A stretch of DNA of 64,000 nt from Clostridium_X cadaveris. GTDB taxonomy: Bacteria; Bacillota; Clostridia; Clostridiales; Clostridiaceae. Shown here piece by piece: positions 56,145 through 64,000 of this stretch. The stretch lies in the NCBI RefSeq assembly GCF_039521325.1, contig NZ_BAAACD010000006.1; one strand, given 5' to 3'. The notes under the pieces were generated by a model, which saw only the letters and a list, made by a program, of their open reading frames with translations, was not told where the DNA came from and made no database searches. The stretch's first letter is position 1, and each line of letters starts with the position of its first letter. The translations under genes and the position numbers were made by a program.

Positions 56145-56161
56145 TGTTCATTTTCCGAACA
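56145..56161. promoter_or_regulatory. Head-group operator site 4 at the licCA-eutH promoter
   Basis: TGTTCA, five-base spacer, CGAACA: one mismatch from the palindrome. It is centred 22 bases downstream of the -10 edge, as at sites 1 and 2. Confidence 0.7.
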
Positions 56162-56174
56162 CGGCGATATGTAC

Positions 56175-56203
56175 AGTATACTTTTTTTTATGACCAAGTT
56201 CAA
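56175..56203 (-). promoter_or_regulatory. Sigma-A promoter of licCA-eutH
   Basis: Minus strand: TTGAAC (56198-56203), 17-base spacer, TATACT (56175-56180). Confidence 0.75.
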
Positions 56204-56279
56204 TATATCAATCTAAAATATATATTAAAATTTGATATTTCAGTACAAAATCTTCTATATTAACTTGAAATTCATCTCA

Positions 56280-57185
56280 TTATTCCCCATATATAAAGTC
56301 TCTAATATATTTTAAGTTTGGTTCTTTATCCCAAATAAGATAATACAACTCTTTATAATCATCATGCCATGTGCCGTCAATTGGAACTCTTCCTTGTTTA
56401 ATTTCTTTTCCACCATAAGATATTATCTTTTGTCCAAGAGAAAGGATTTCTCCATAGCTAAGGCTTGTCTCAACATTGTTTAAAGCCACATCTAAAAGTT
56501 TATTCATCTCACCTAAAGATAAGCTTTTAACTTTACTGTACATAGCATTTATGACATTTCTTTGACGTTGAGTCCTTTGAAAGTCAGTTCCAATTCTCCT
56601 TATACGGCTGTAAGAAAGAGCCTGTTTTCCGCTTAATACATTATTCCCAGATTTTAAATTTTTGTTTGGAGATATATATGGAATCTCTTCGCTAGTAAGG
56701 TTTACATTAACTCCCCCCATAGCATCTACAAGATTCATTACTCCATCAAAATCTATAAGCATGTAATCTCTAATTTCTGTACCATAATTTTCATTTACCG
56801 TCTTTATACTGTTTGTTACTCCTCCATAATTAATAGCATAATTAAGTTTATTTGTCTTATCTTCTCCATAATATATGTATGAATCTCTAAGAATAGATAA
56901 AAGTCTTATCTCTTTGTTATCATCATCTAATGTCAATACCATATTTACATCTGTTGCATGTTCTTCTCTATCTAACCCTAAAAGAAGAATAGACGTTACA
57001 TCCTTTTTATTCTTCACCTCTTCATTTTCCTGTTTTTGTATACCTATTTCTTCATCTGGCAATTCAATTTTAGTAGTCTTTATTTTTGATAACTTAGAGT
57101 AAACTGCATAGCCTCCTGCCAAAAATATAAGTGCCAAAATTGCCACTATAGAAATGATTATTATTTTTGATTTCTTTCTGCTCAT
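56280..57185 (-). CDS. LytR-CpsA-Psr family glycan ligase, second copy
   Basis: A 301-residue membrane-anchored LCP protein with one N-terminal helix (about residues 7-28) and a single LCP domain: LLLGLDREEHATDVNM, LSILRDSYIYYG, NYGGVTNSIKTVNENYG, LSYSRIRRIGTDFQRTQRQR with the conserved Arg residues. It lacks the long basic tail of the other copy. Two LCP enzymes in one locus may attach two different glycans, or share one. Confidence 0.93.
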   Translation of the reverse strand: MSRKKSKIIIISIVAILALIFLAGGYAVYSKLSKIKTTKIELPDEEIGIQKQENEEVKNKKDVTSILLLGLDREEHATDVNMVLTLDDDNKEIRLLSILRDSYIYYGEDKTNKLNYAINYGGVTNSIKTVNENYGTEIRDYMLIDFDGVMNLVDAMGGVNVNLTSEEIPYISPNKNLKSGNNVLSGKQALSYSRIRRIGTDFQRTQRQRNVINAMYSKVKSLSLGEMNKLLDVALNNVETSLSYGEILSLGQKIISYGGKEIKQGRVPIDGTWHDDYKELYYLIWDKEPNLKYIRDFIYGE

Positions 57186-57370
57186 ATTTAATTACCCTCT
57201 TCATATAAAATCTTGAAATATGCTGTAAAATAATACAACTTTAATTAGTAATATTAAAATTTTACCATATTTCTATCTGCTTATCCAATTTATACTTTCT
57301 TAAATTTATATGTATTTTTTTAATTCCATCTGCCTCATCATCAAAATTTAAAATAATATTATAAAAATAA

Positions 57371-57393
57371 AAGAGGCTTATCTATAGCCTCTT
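57371..57393 (-). terminator. Terminator of the LtaS-like gene
   Basis: An AAGAGGCT / AGCCTCTT hairpin is followed by TTATTTTTA on the minus strand, about 50 bases after the stop. Confidence 0.82.
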
Positions 57394-57442
57394 TATGTTG
57401 TATATATTCTCTAATTAATGATTATATAATTTATAACTACTA

Positions 57443-59476
57443 TTAGTACTTACCTTTAAAGTAGTTACTTTCTATTATCTTATCGCTAATTTTTGTCATT
57501 TGAATGAGATTTTGTTTTTCTTCTTCTGAATTTGGTATTCCAATTATAGTATCATTTGCTAAAACAGTAGCGTTTCTCTCAGTATTCAAAAGATTTCTTC
57601 CCATCATACAGTTAATATATTCTTCCTTATCTATACCAAAAAGCGATAATGTTGTTGGTAATATATCAACTTGTCCACCTATTGTATCTATTGTCTCACC
57701 TTTTATAGATGGATTATAAATTATAAATGGAACTCTTACATCCTTATTTCTCCATGATTCTTTTATACCATCTATTTCACCCATATCATCAATTTCATTT
57801 TGATAGTATCTATGAGGACCAGCATGATCTCCATAAATCACCAAAACAGTATTATCTAATAAATTATTTTCTTTTAATAAATCTACAAATTTACCTATCG
57901 AGCTGTCAACGTATCTCATAACTTGGCAATATGTACCTAACATAGATTTATTAAGCTCATCATTAAGATTCAATTCTTTTTTCTCATCAATTATATAAAA
58001 AGGTCCATGGCTAGTCATAGTTGCCATATGAACTAAAAATGGTTTCTCTTCATTCTTAAGTTTTTCAACAGTCTGCTTATATAGTGATTCATCTGATATC
58101 TTCTTTCCTGCCACAATCTCATCTACCACAAAGTCTCTGCCATCATAAATTTTTTCAAATCCATAACCTAAATGACTTTCCTTCCAGTTCCATCCATCAC
58201 AATCCTCTGGATGTATAGATATTGTTGTGTAATTTTTTTTCTTAAAATTATTTACTAAAGAATTATATGTGTTGAATGGATATCTTCTATAACTTGTTTC
58301 TACCTTTAGAGGATATATTCCAGTATTTGATAAAAAGTCTCCGTCTGCACTATTATGATAAACCTGCTCATATATATTTTTAAAATAATAACTATTATCA
58401 AGCATTTTATTCAACCTAGGAGTTATCTCTTGATCATTTATTGTTTCTCTTACTACAAAATTCTCCATAGATTCAACTTGCAAAAATATAAGATTTTTTC
58501 CATTTAATAATCCAACATAATTATTATCAGGTAATTTCTCATCATTGCTTAAAAACCATTTGTTTATTTCTTCTTCCTCAGCTGAAGTTAATTTCTTTTC
58601 TTTACTTATAGTTAATTTCTTTCCAATTTCATAAACATGATATCCCAATGATGATGTATTTTGCGCAACTCCTTGCAAATCCCAAGAATATGGTGTAAAA
58701 AATGTGACTTTACCATTAGTTATGTCTTTTACATCATAAAAATAATATATTCCCTTTATCCATAATGAGCATGCAAATAGCATAAATAATCCAAATGCTA
58801 TATTCCTTATTCTGCTTTTAGCTCTCTCTTTATAAATCTCTCTATACTTAAAACATGCATATATCAAAAATAGTATATCTATAAAATATAAGATATCTTG
58901 AAATTTAGTATAACTTAATAAATTTCTATTACTTGAATTAAATGCAGATGGGTGAAATATATATTCTATGCTAAGAAAACTTCCATATGCCCTAAGCAAA
59001 ATTGCATCCATCCATATTATAAGAGATGCTAAAGCATCTATAACAGTATATGCTATAAGTCTATTTTTCCCTTTAAATAGCAGTCCTATCGATAACAAAA
59101 ATAGTCCAAATGGCATGTACAAAACTGTATAATTCTTTCTAGACAACATACATGCAGACATTATAATTAATAAAACTCCTAAGCATATATATTTTAACTC
59201 TTTTGTTTTATTTTTTCTCTTCAAATACACGCATATTGCAATCATGGATAATAATGATAGAACTCCAACTATCATTATTTTACGAGATTCTATAACTCTA
59301 TTCATTATTTCATTAATCTTATCAATTCTATTCACTTCAAATAAAAATAATAAGCTTTTGATCCATAATGAAAATGCTGATATACAAAAAACAAAATCAA
59401 TTTTTTGCAGCATCTTTGTTAAATTAATTTTTCTTTTCACATCACTATGTATATTTCTGTATTGTATCTCTTGCAT
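57443..59476 (-). CDS. LTA synthase family protein (sulfatase domain)
   Basis: A 677-residue protein with about seven N-terminal helices, then an extracellular alkaline-phosphatase-superfamily domain from residue 290. Metal ligands lie in FLQVESMENF and VIYGDHAGPHRYY. LtaS enzymes polymerise glycerol phosphate or transfer phosphoglycerol or phosphoethanolamine to glycans. At the nucleophile site the usual (G/K)TSD(A/S)EF reads HNSADGDFLSNTG, so Ser appears to replace Thr. Together with the head-group genes it may act as a phospho-group transferase; substrate unknown. Confidence 0.88.
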   Translation of the reverse strand: MQEIQYRNIHSDVKRKINLTKMLQKIDFVFCISAFSLWIKSLLFLFEVNRIDKINEIMNRVIESRKIMIVGVLSLLSMIAICVYLKRKNKTKELKYICLGVLLIIMSACMLSRKNYTVLYMPFGLFLLSIGLLFKGKNRLIAYTVIDALASLIIWMDAILLRAYGSFLSIEYIFHPSAFNSSNRNLLSYTKFQDILYFIDILFLIYACFKYREIYKERAKSRIRNIAFGLFMLFACSLWIKGIYYFYDVKDITNGKVTFFTPYSWDLQGVAQNTSSLGYHVYEIGKKLTISKEKKLTSAEEEEINKWFLSNDEKLPDNNYVGLLNGKNLIFLQVESMENFVVRETINDQEITPRLNKMLDNSYYFKNIYEQVYHNSADGDFLSNTGIYPLKVETSYRRYPFNTYNSLVNNFKKKNYTTISIHPEDCDGWNWKESHLGYGFEKIYDGRDFVVDEIVAGKKISDESLYKQTVEKLKNEEKPFLVHMATMTSHGPFYIIDEKKELNLNDELNKSMLGTYCQVMRYVDSSIGKFVDLLKENNLLDNTVLVIYGDHAGPHRYYQNEIDDMGEIDGIKESWRNKDVRVPFIIYNPSIKGETIDTIGGQVDILPTTLSLFGIDKEEYINCMMGRNLLNTERNATVLANDTIIGIPNSEEEKQNLIQMTKISDKIIESNYFKGKY

Positions 59477-59607
59477 TTTTATCCCTCTTTTACAGTATTA
59501 TTGTATAAGTTTTATAGAAATAATTAATACAACACATATAATTATACATCTTTTGTTAATATTATCAATATATTGTTAATATTTTTGTTTGTTTTTGTTA
59601 TATTTAA

Positions 59608-60003
59608 TTAAAATATACATCCTGATTGAAGTATTATGTTTGCATATGGACTGTTTTCTCCAGTTCTTACAACTGCTTTACATTCTCTAGTCATATTCTT
59701 AAACTCTGAATGACTTACGAATTCCACTTCAACATCTGTAATTATTTCCTTAATCTTGTTTAAAACTTCTGGATTATTATTCTTTATTTCTTCGGCAAGA
59801 TAAATCTTCTCTATCTTCATGTCTAAAGCTACATTTTCAAGAACTTCAATAAAACTTGGAATTCCAAAAGTTAAGGCAAGATCTATTCTTTTAGTTTCCT
59901 CTGGAATTGGAAGGCCACAGTCTGAAATACAAATCCTGTCTGTATGCCCCATGTATGAAAGCACCCTTGAAATATCGCTATTTAATATACCATTTTTCTT
60001 CAT
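59608..60003 (-). CDS. rbsD: D-ribose pyranase
   Basis: A 131-residue RbsD protein, which interconverts pyranose and furanose forms of ribose and related sugars. Marks: MKKNGILNSDISRVLSYMGHTD with the catalytic His, SDCGLPIP, and the C-terminal ENSPYANIIL. GGAGGA precedes the ATG. RbsD normally sits in a ribose transport operon with rbsK/ABC genes; here it stands between an LtaS-like gene and an acetylation module, which is unusual. Confidence 0.93.
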   Translation of the reverse strand: MKKNGILNSDISRVLSYMGHTDRICISDCGLPIPEETKRIDLALTFGIPSFIEVLENVALDMKIEKIYLAEEIKNNNPEVLNKIKEIITDVEVEFVSHSEFKNMTRECKAVVRTGENSPYANIILQSGCIF

Positions 60004-60056
60004 ATCTATTCCTCCATAATCGTGATTTTCATTACATATCCATTAAATATATAATA

Positions 60057-61175
60057 TTATTCTACATTTAGATGTTCATTATTATCTACATTTATTTGCT
60101 CAAAAGCTGCATCATCATACCAATACTCTCTTCCATTGTCAGATAAAACTTTTTGAGTACCATCATCCCAAGAAGCATACTTTGGATTTCCTTTCTTGCT
60201 TTCTATAGGATAGTTCTCCATTATAAATTTATTGACATAATCACTAATCTTAACAGCTCCACTATAATCAACATGATTAGCATCTATCATATCGTAGTAA
60301 TGCAAATCAAGCTTCTCTATAAGCTTTTGATCATTGAAATTTATATAAGGCACATTGTTGCTTTCAGCTATCTTTTTAACTTTATTAAGCCTTGAAACTT
60401 CAATATCCTTAATTTCATAAGGTGCCGATGTAAGCACAAGATTTATCCCTTCATTCTTACATAACTCTATAATTTTCAAAAGATACTCTTCACTTACTTC
60501 ATCAAAATCCTCAACAATATCATTTTGAGGATAATTTAGAATAGCATTTTCATCTGCATTCTCTTCTACATGCCAATATTCTTTCCATCCATTTGCCATA
60601 AAAGTATAATCTCTTTGAAACCTTTCAAAATCCACTTCTCTCATAGGTGTCTCAGATTGATAATCCCATCTATCATGAGCACTGTATAGACCGAATAAAA
60701 GTTCTAAATTGCTGTTAGCAGTATTATCATACTCAAAAGCATATTTTATTTTGTCCATGGACATTTTCAGAGATTGAAACCCAAAAATCACCGACTTATC
60801 AAATTCATCAAGAGGTATATAACTATCCATTCTATTTACACCGTAAACTTCAACCACAGCTGTCTTAATCTTTTGTGTTTTCAAAGCCTCTTTTAGGTAA
60901 TAATAAGACATCTGAACCTCTTGCCCAGAACTTGCAAGGACATGAGATGTAACTCCGTAATCATCCCAAAGCTTATGTGGTATAAATGTAGAATAAGCAT
61001 GACAGGAACCTACATACACAACATCTATGGAGTTTTTCTCCTGTTTATAAAAGTTCTTCATAAGACCTTGGTTTATTTCACTATAAGTCTCAAACCTTTC
61101 TGATACATTTAGATATAACAAGCCGAATATCAAGCATATCACAATTGTTCTAAACAAAAACTTTAACTTCTTCAT
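60057..61175 (-). CDS. SGNH-like partner of an MBOAT acyltransferase
   Basis: A 372-residue protein with an N-terminal anchor helix and an extracytoplasmic SGNH/DltD-like domain. The block I reading VVYVGSCHAYSTFIP is at the position of family GDS/GSS, so the usual Ser nucleophile is Cys. Block V reads DANHVDYSG, with the Asp-x-x-His pair kept. It follows the MBOAT gene by nine bases, forming a second O-acylation module. Whether it is an active Cys enzyme or a binding protein is open. Confidence 0.78.
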   Translation of the reverse strand: MKKLKFLFRTIVICLIFGLLYLNVSERFETYSEINQGLMKNFYKQEKNSIDVVYVGSCHAYSTFIPHKLWDDYGVTSHVLASSGQEVQMSYYYLKEALKTQKIKTAVVEVYGVNRMDSYIPLDEFDKSVIFGFQSLKMSMDKIKYAFEYDNTANSNLELLFGLYSAHDRWDYQSETPMREVDFERFQRDYTFMANGWKEYWHVEENADENAILNYPQNDIVEDFDEVSEEYLLKIIELCKNEGINLVLTSAPYEIKDIEVSRLNKVKKIAESNNVPYINFNDQKLIEKLDLHYYDMIDANHVDYSGAVKISDYVNKFIMENYPIESKKGNPKYASWDDGTQKVLSDNGREYWYDDAAFEQINVDNNEHLNVE

Positions 61176-61184
61176 ATTTCCTCC

Positions 61185-62648
61185 TTAGAATTGACCATAT
61201 ATGAAGTGACCACTTCCATTAGAAGCTCCATATATCCCAAATATGAATATTACAAATAAAATTGAATAATACACAAAGCATCTAAATATTATACCTTGTC
61301 TAGAGAATCCTTCCACTAAATCACGCTTTTCATTGTGGATGTACTCAAAAATCAACACTATAATAGTCATAACGAACATCAAATCAAAAGAACTCTGAGT
61401 TAGTCCGAGGGTATACAAAGTACCATCAAAAATCTGCCATAGATTTGAAGTTCCCACAGTGATCTGCTTAACTATAGCTAGTCCATTCTTTAGACCATCA
61501 GCCCTAAAAAATATCCATGCAAAATTAACCAGCATAAAAGTCAAAACAGTTTGTCCCAATCTATAGGAAAATCTATTCTTGTCCACTTTAAATAGTTTAA
61601 GAAAATACTCACGAACCGGCTTTAAAATCGCTCCCATAACCTGATAAAAACCATGAAGAAATCCCCAAAATATGAAATTAAAACTTGCTCCATGCCATAT
61701 TCCACTTATCAAAAATACTATGACAATATTTATATACTGCCTTATGACACCTTTCCTATTTCCACCTAGAGGAATATATAGATAATCTCTGAACCAAAGG
61801 CTCAATGAAATATGCCACCTTCTCCAAAACTCTCCTATGTTCCTTGCACAATAAGGAAATTTGAAATTTTCCATAAATCTGAATCCAAACATCCTGCTTA
61901 TACCAATAGCTATATCAGAGTAAGCTGAAAAATCAAAATAAATCTGAATAGAATATATTATGGTTGTAATGAAAAGAATGGTCCTTCCATAATTACTATA
62001 ATTAGCATAAACAGAGCCAACTATAATAGACATCCTATCCACAATAACCATCTTCTTCATGAAGCCCCAAAGCATACGTATGACACCACTGGATATATCT
62101 TTTTCATCAAAATCCCTTTTATTGTTTAGTTCACTAAAGAATCTTTCACTTCTCTCTATAGGTCCAGATGTAACTTGTGGAAAGTAAGCTATATATGCAG
62201 CGTACTTAAAGAAGTTTTTCTGAACACTGCTCTTATCTCGATAAACATCTATTAGATAGCTTAAAACTTTAAAAGTATAGAAAGATATTCCTAAAGGCAT
62301 TATGATATTCCACGATTCAATGCTTGTACTCACTATAGAATTTACAATCTGTATGCCAAAATTGGTGTACTTAAAATATCCTAAAGCCCCAATATGAAAA
62401 ATAATACAGCTAATTAGATAGAACTTTGCCAGTCTCTTGTCCTTGTCTGCCTTTGAAATAAGTCTCGCAAAGCAATAAGAAACAACAGTAAAGAAAAATA
62501 AAAAAGCAGCATATTTTTTGCTAAAAGCTCCGTAAAACATATAACTGGCTATAAGAAGCAATACATGCCTGAATCTAAGCGGTACTGCATAATACAAAAT
62601 CAAAACTATAGGCAGAAAAACCATAAACTGCAATGAGTTAAAATTCAT
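61185..62648 (-). CDS. MBOAT family O-acyltransferase, second module
   Basis: A 487-residue AlgI-like membrane enzyme. Conserved segments: YFDFSAYSDIAIGISRMFGF, FWRRWHISLSLWFRDYLYIPLGG and catalytic LISGIWHGASFNFI. The ATG at 62648 (MNFNSLQF) has GAGGGGAG upstream and matches the family start; an in-frame ATG 38 codons earlier adds a polar extension without a ribosome site. It pairs with the SGNH-like gene downstream. Confidence 0.92.
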   Translation of the reverse strand: MNFNSLQFMVFLPIVLILYYAVPLRFRHVLLLIASYMFYGAFSKKYAAFLFFFTVVSYCFARLISKADKDKRLAKFYLISCIIFHIGALGYFKYTNFGIQIVNSIVSTSIESWNIIMPLGISFYTFKVLSYLIDVYRDKSSVQKNFFKYAAYIAYFPQVTSGPIERSERFFSELNNKRDFDEKDISSGVIRMLWGFMKKMVIVDRMSIIVGSVYANYSNYGRTILFITTIIYSIQIYFDFSAYSDIAIGISRMFGFRFMENFKFPYCARNIGEFWRRWHISLSLWFRDYLYIPLGGNRKGVIRQYINIVIVFLISGIWHGASFNFIFWGFLHGFYQVMGAILKPVREYFLKLFKVDKNRFSYRLGQTVLTFMLVNFAWIFFRADGLKNGLAIVKQITVGTSNLWQIFDGTLYTLGLTQSSFDLMFVMTIIVLIFEYIHNEKRDLVEGFSRQGIIFRCFVYYSILFVIFIFGIYGASNGSGHFIYGQF

Positions 62649-62806
62649 AAAGCTACTCCCCTCACACCAAAATACAATATCATTTTTACCGTATCTGCAT
62701 ATTTTGTCGAAATACATATATTGTACCTTATTTTTTACATCGAATAAAGAGCTAGTTCCCACTATTTGGCTTTTTAAAAGTTAATATTCTTTTAACGTAT
62801 AAAAAA

Positions 62807-62835
62807 ACTCCGCCAAACGTAGTATTCGGCGAAGT
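62807..62835 (-). terminator. Terminator of galU
   Basis: A minus-strand hairpin, ACT(T)CGCC with GGCG(G)AGT, is followed by seven T, seven bases after the galU stop. Confidence 0.9.
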
Positions 62836-62841
62836 CTCTAA

Positions 62842-63705
62842 CTATTTTACTATAGTCTTTAAATATTTTAAGAAATTATCTTTTAAATCATCTCTTCTTA
62901 ACGCATATTCCACAGTAGCCTCTAAAAAGCCCTGCTTATCTCCAACATCGTATCTTCTTCCTTCAAAGTTGTAAGCATACATAGCTTCCTTTGTAGCTAG
63001 TTCTTTTAAAGCATCAGTAAGCTGAATCTCTCCACCCTTACCTGGCTTAGTATGCTCTAAAATTTCAAATATACCTGGATTTATTATGTATCTTCCTAAA
63101 ATCGCCATATCAGATGGAGCTTCATCTACAGCTGGCTTTTCAACAAGATCTTTAACCTTGTAAACTCTATCTTCTATATGCAGCCCATCCACAACTCCAT
63201 ATTTGTTGACGTCTTCATGAGGTACTTCTTGAACTCCTAGTATTGTAGTCTTATATTCATCATAAGCATCTATCATCTGCTTTAAGCAAGGTTTTTCAGA
63301 GTAAACTATATCATCACCTAAAAGTACTGCAAAAGGTTCATTTCCTATAAAAGTCTTTGCACAGTGAATAGCATGACCTAGTCCCTTAGGTTCTTTCTGA
63401 CGGATGAAATGAATGTTTACCATATTAGAAATTTTCCTAACCTCTTCTAGAAGTTCCATCTTTCCCTTAGACTCAAGTTCAAGTTCAAGTTCAACAGATC
63501 TGTCAAAGTGATCCTCTATGCTCTTCTTGTTTCTTCCTGTGATTATCAAAATTTCTTCAATTCCAGAATTCACAGCTTCTTCAATGATATATTGAAGAGT
63601 AGGCTTATCCACTATCGGAAGCATCTCTTTAGGCTGAGCCTTAGTAGCTGGTAAGAAACGTGTACCAAGCCCTGCTGCTGGAATGATCGCTTTATTTACA
63701 GTCAT
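62842..63705 (-). CDS. galU: UTP-glucose-1-phosphate uridylyltransferase
   Basis: Makes UDP-glucose. The 287-residue protein has the signature AAGLGTRFLPATKAQPKEMLP, LGDDIVYSEKPCL, and VEKPAVDEAPS, with GGEIQLTDALKEL and RRYDVGDKQGFLEA at the end. Length and motifs are standard. UDP-glucose feeds GalE and the glycosyltransferases of the locus. It is monocistronic, with its own promoter and terminator. Confidence 0.96.
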   Translation of the reverse strand: MTVNKAIIPAAGLGTRFLPATKAQPKEMLPIVDKPTLQYIIEEAVNSGIEEILIITGRNKKSIEDHFDRSVELELELESKGKMELLEEVRKISNMVNIHFIRQKEPKGLGHAIHCAKTFIGNEPFAVLLGDDIVYSEKPCLKQMIDAYDEYKTTILGVQEVPHEDVNKYGVVDGLHIEDRVYKVKDLVEKPAVDEAPSDMAILGRYIINPGIFEILEHTKPGKGGEIQLTDALKELATKEAMYAYNFEGRRYDVGDKQGFLEATVEYALRRDDLKDNFLKYLKTIVK

Positions 63706-63738
63706 TTTATTACCTCCAAATTTACAACTTATAACATA

Positions 63739-63767
63739 AGTATAACATAAGTGTAATTTGCATACAA
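63739..63767 (-). promoter_or_regulatory. Sigma-A promoter of galU
   Basis: Minus strand: TTGTAT (63762-63767), 17-base spacer, TATACT (63739-63744). An ACTTATGTTATA-type unit is repeated in tandem over the -10 region. Confidence 0.7.
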
Positions 63768-63816
63768 AACTCTGTTAAACATAAATTTAGAGGAGTTTTT
63801 ATTACATATCTATTTC

Positions 63817-64000
63817 TTATTTAAATATCTCTTTGCAGTTTTTAAACTTTTCTCCAAGAATTTCATCACCTTTGGCAAAATAGCATTTAGATAGCATTTC
63901 ATATATCTCATAATTTGATGGTTCTTCAGCAAGAGCCTTTTTCAAAAACATTATTCCTTCATCATATCTTTCATTTTCTATGAGCTTTTTTGCACCTTTA
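63817..64000 (-). CDS. C-terminal end of a TPR-like protein (cut by the window edge)
   Basis: The last 61 codons of a minus-strand gene. The visible residues have the spacing of tetratricopeptide repeats (AKKLIENERYDEGIMFLKKAL, then EEPSNYEIYEMLSKCYFAKG). The start lies outside the window, so role and length are unknown. A weak AACTC/GAGTT hairpin (63767-63798) may end the transcript. Confidence 0.65.
   Translation of the reverse strand, partial: KGAKKLIENERYDEGIMFLKKALAEEPSNYEIYEMLSKCYFAKGDEILGEKFKNCKEIFK

Overview
The window reads as chromosomal DNA of a low-GC, spore-forming, anaerobic member of the Firmicutes, most likely Clostridium sensu stricto. The grounds are the strong A+T bias, strong AGGAGG-type ribosome sites, an rnfCDGEAB operon, a flavodiiron protein, a gerS-alr pair, split transketolase subunits, and sigma-A type promoters with intrinsic terminators around most operons. 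I cannot name the species. I saw no rRNA, tRNA, CRISPR array or prophage.

Left part (1-17.5 kb): core functions, almost all on the minus strand. The Rnf complex is preceded by the genes for its flavin-attaching enzyme ApbE, a NusG-domain-II protein and a small membrane protein. Then come a two-subunit transketolase, a MazF toxin with an unusual antitoxin, gerS-alr, an AcpS-NnrD fusion and a DUF6514 gene. A 0.66 kb gene-free stretch holds an 11-bp-phased cluster of DnaA-box-like 9-mers. After it lie a plus-strand flavodiiron protein, a tail-less SSB and an IS1595-like transposase relic that has lost its catalytic residues.

Middle and right part (17.7-64 kb): one large surface-glycan locus. 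It contains (a) 2-aminoethylphosphonate (AEP) synthesis (PEP mutase, phosphonopyruvate decarboxylase, AEP transaminase), a PntC/LicC-like cytidylyltransferase and an AEP-type ABC importer; (b) LicC/LicA-like cytidylyltransferase-kinase fusions with N-terminal winged helices, a LicB-like permease and LicD; (c) a third such fusion in an operon with the ethanolamine permease EutH; (d) assembly genes: flippase, two Wzy/ligase-like proteins, glycosyltransferases, initiating sugar transferase, ManC, GalE, GalU, two LytR-CpsA-Psr ligases; (e) two MBOAT O-acetylation modules; (f) an LtaS-like enzyme, a cytosolic-looking alkaline-phosphatase-superfamily protein, and a large bifunctional autolysin with choline-binding-type repeats. 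The genes look able to synthesise or import AEP, choline and ethanolamine, activate them as CMP/CDP forms, attach them to a wall glycan, and make an autolysin that may read the decoration.

The most novel signal is regulatory. A palindrome, TGTTCA-N5-TGAACA, lies just downstream of the -10 box of all four head-group operons (pntC-ABC importer, phnW-aepY-aepX, licCA-licB, licCA-eutH). It is perfect at two promoters and degenerate at the other two. This suggests one repressor controlling the supply of all three head groups; the winged helices fused to the LicCA enzymes are candidate DNA-binding sensors.
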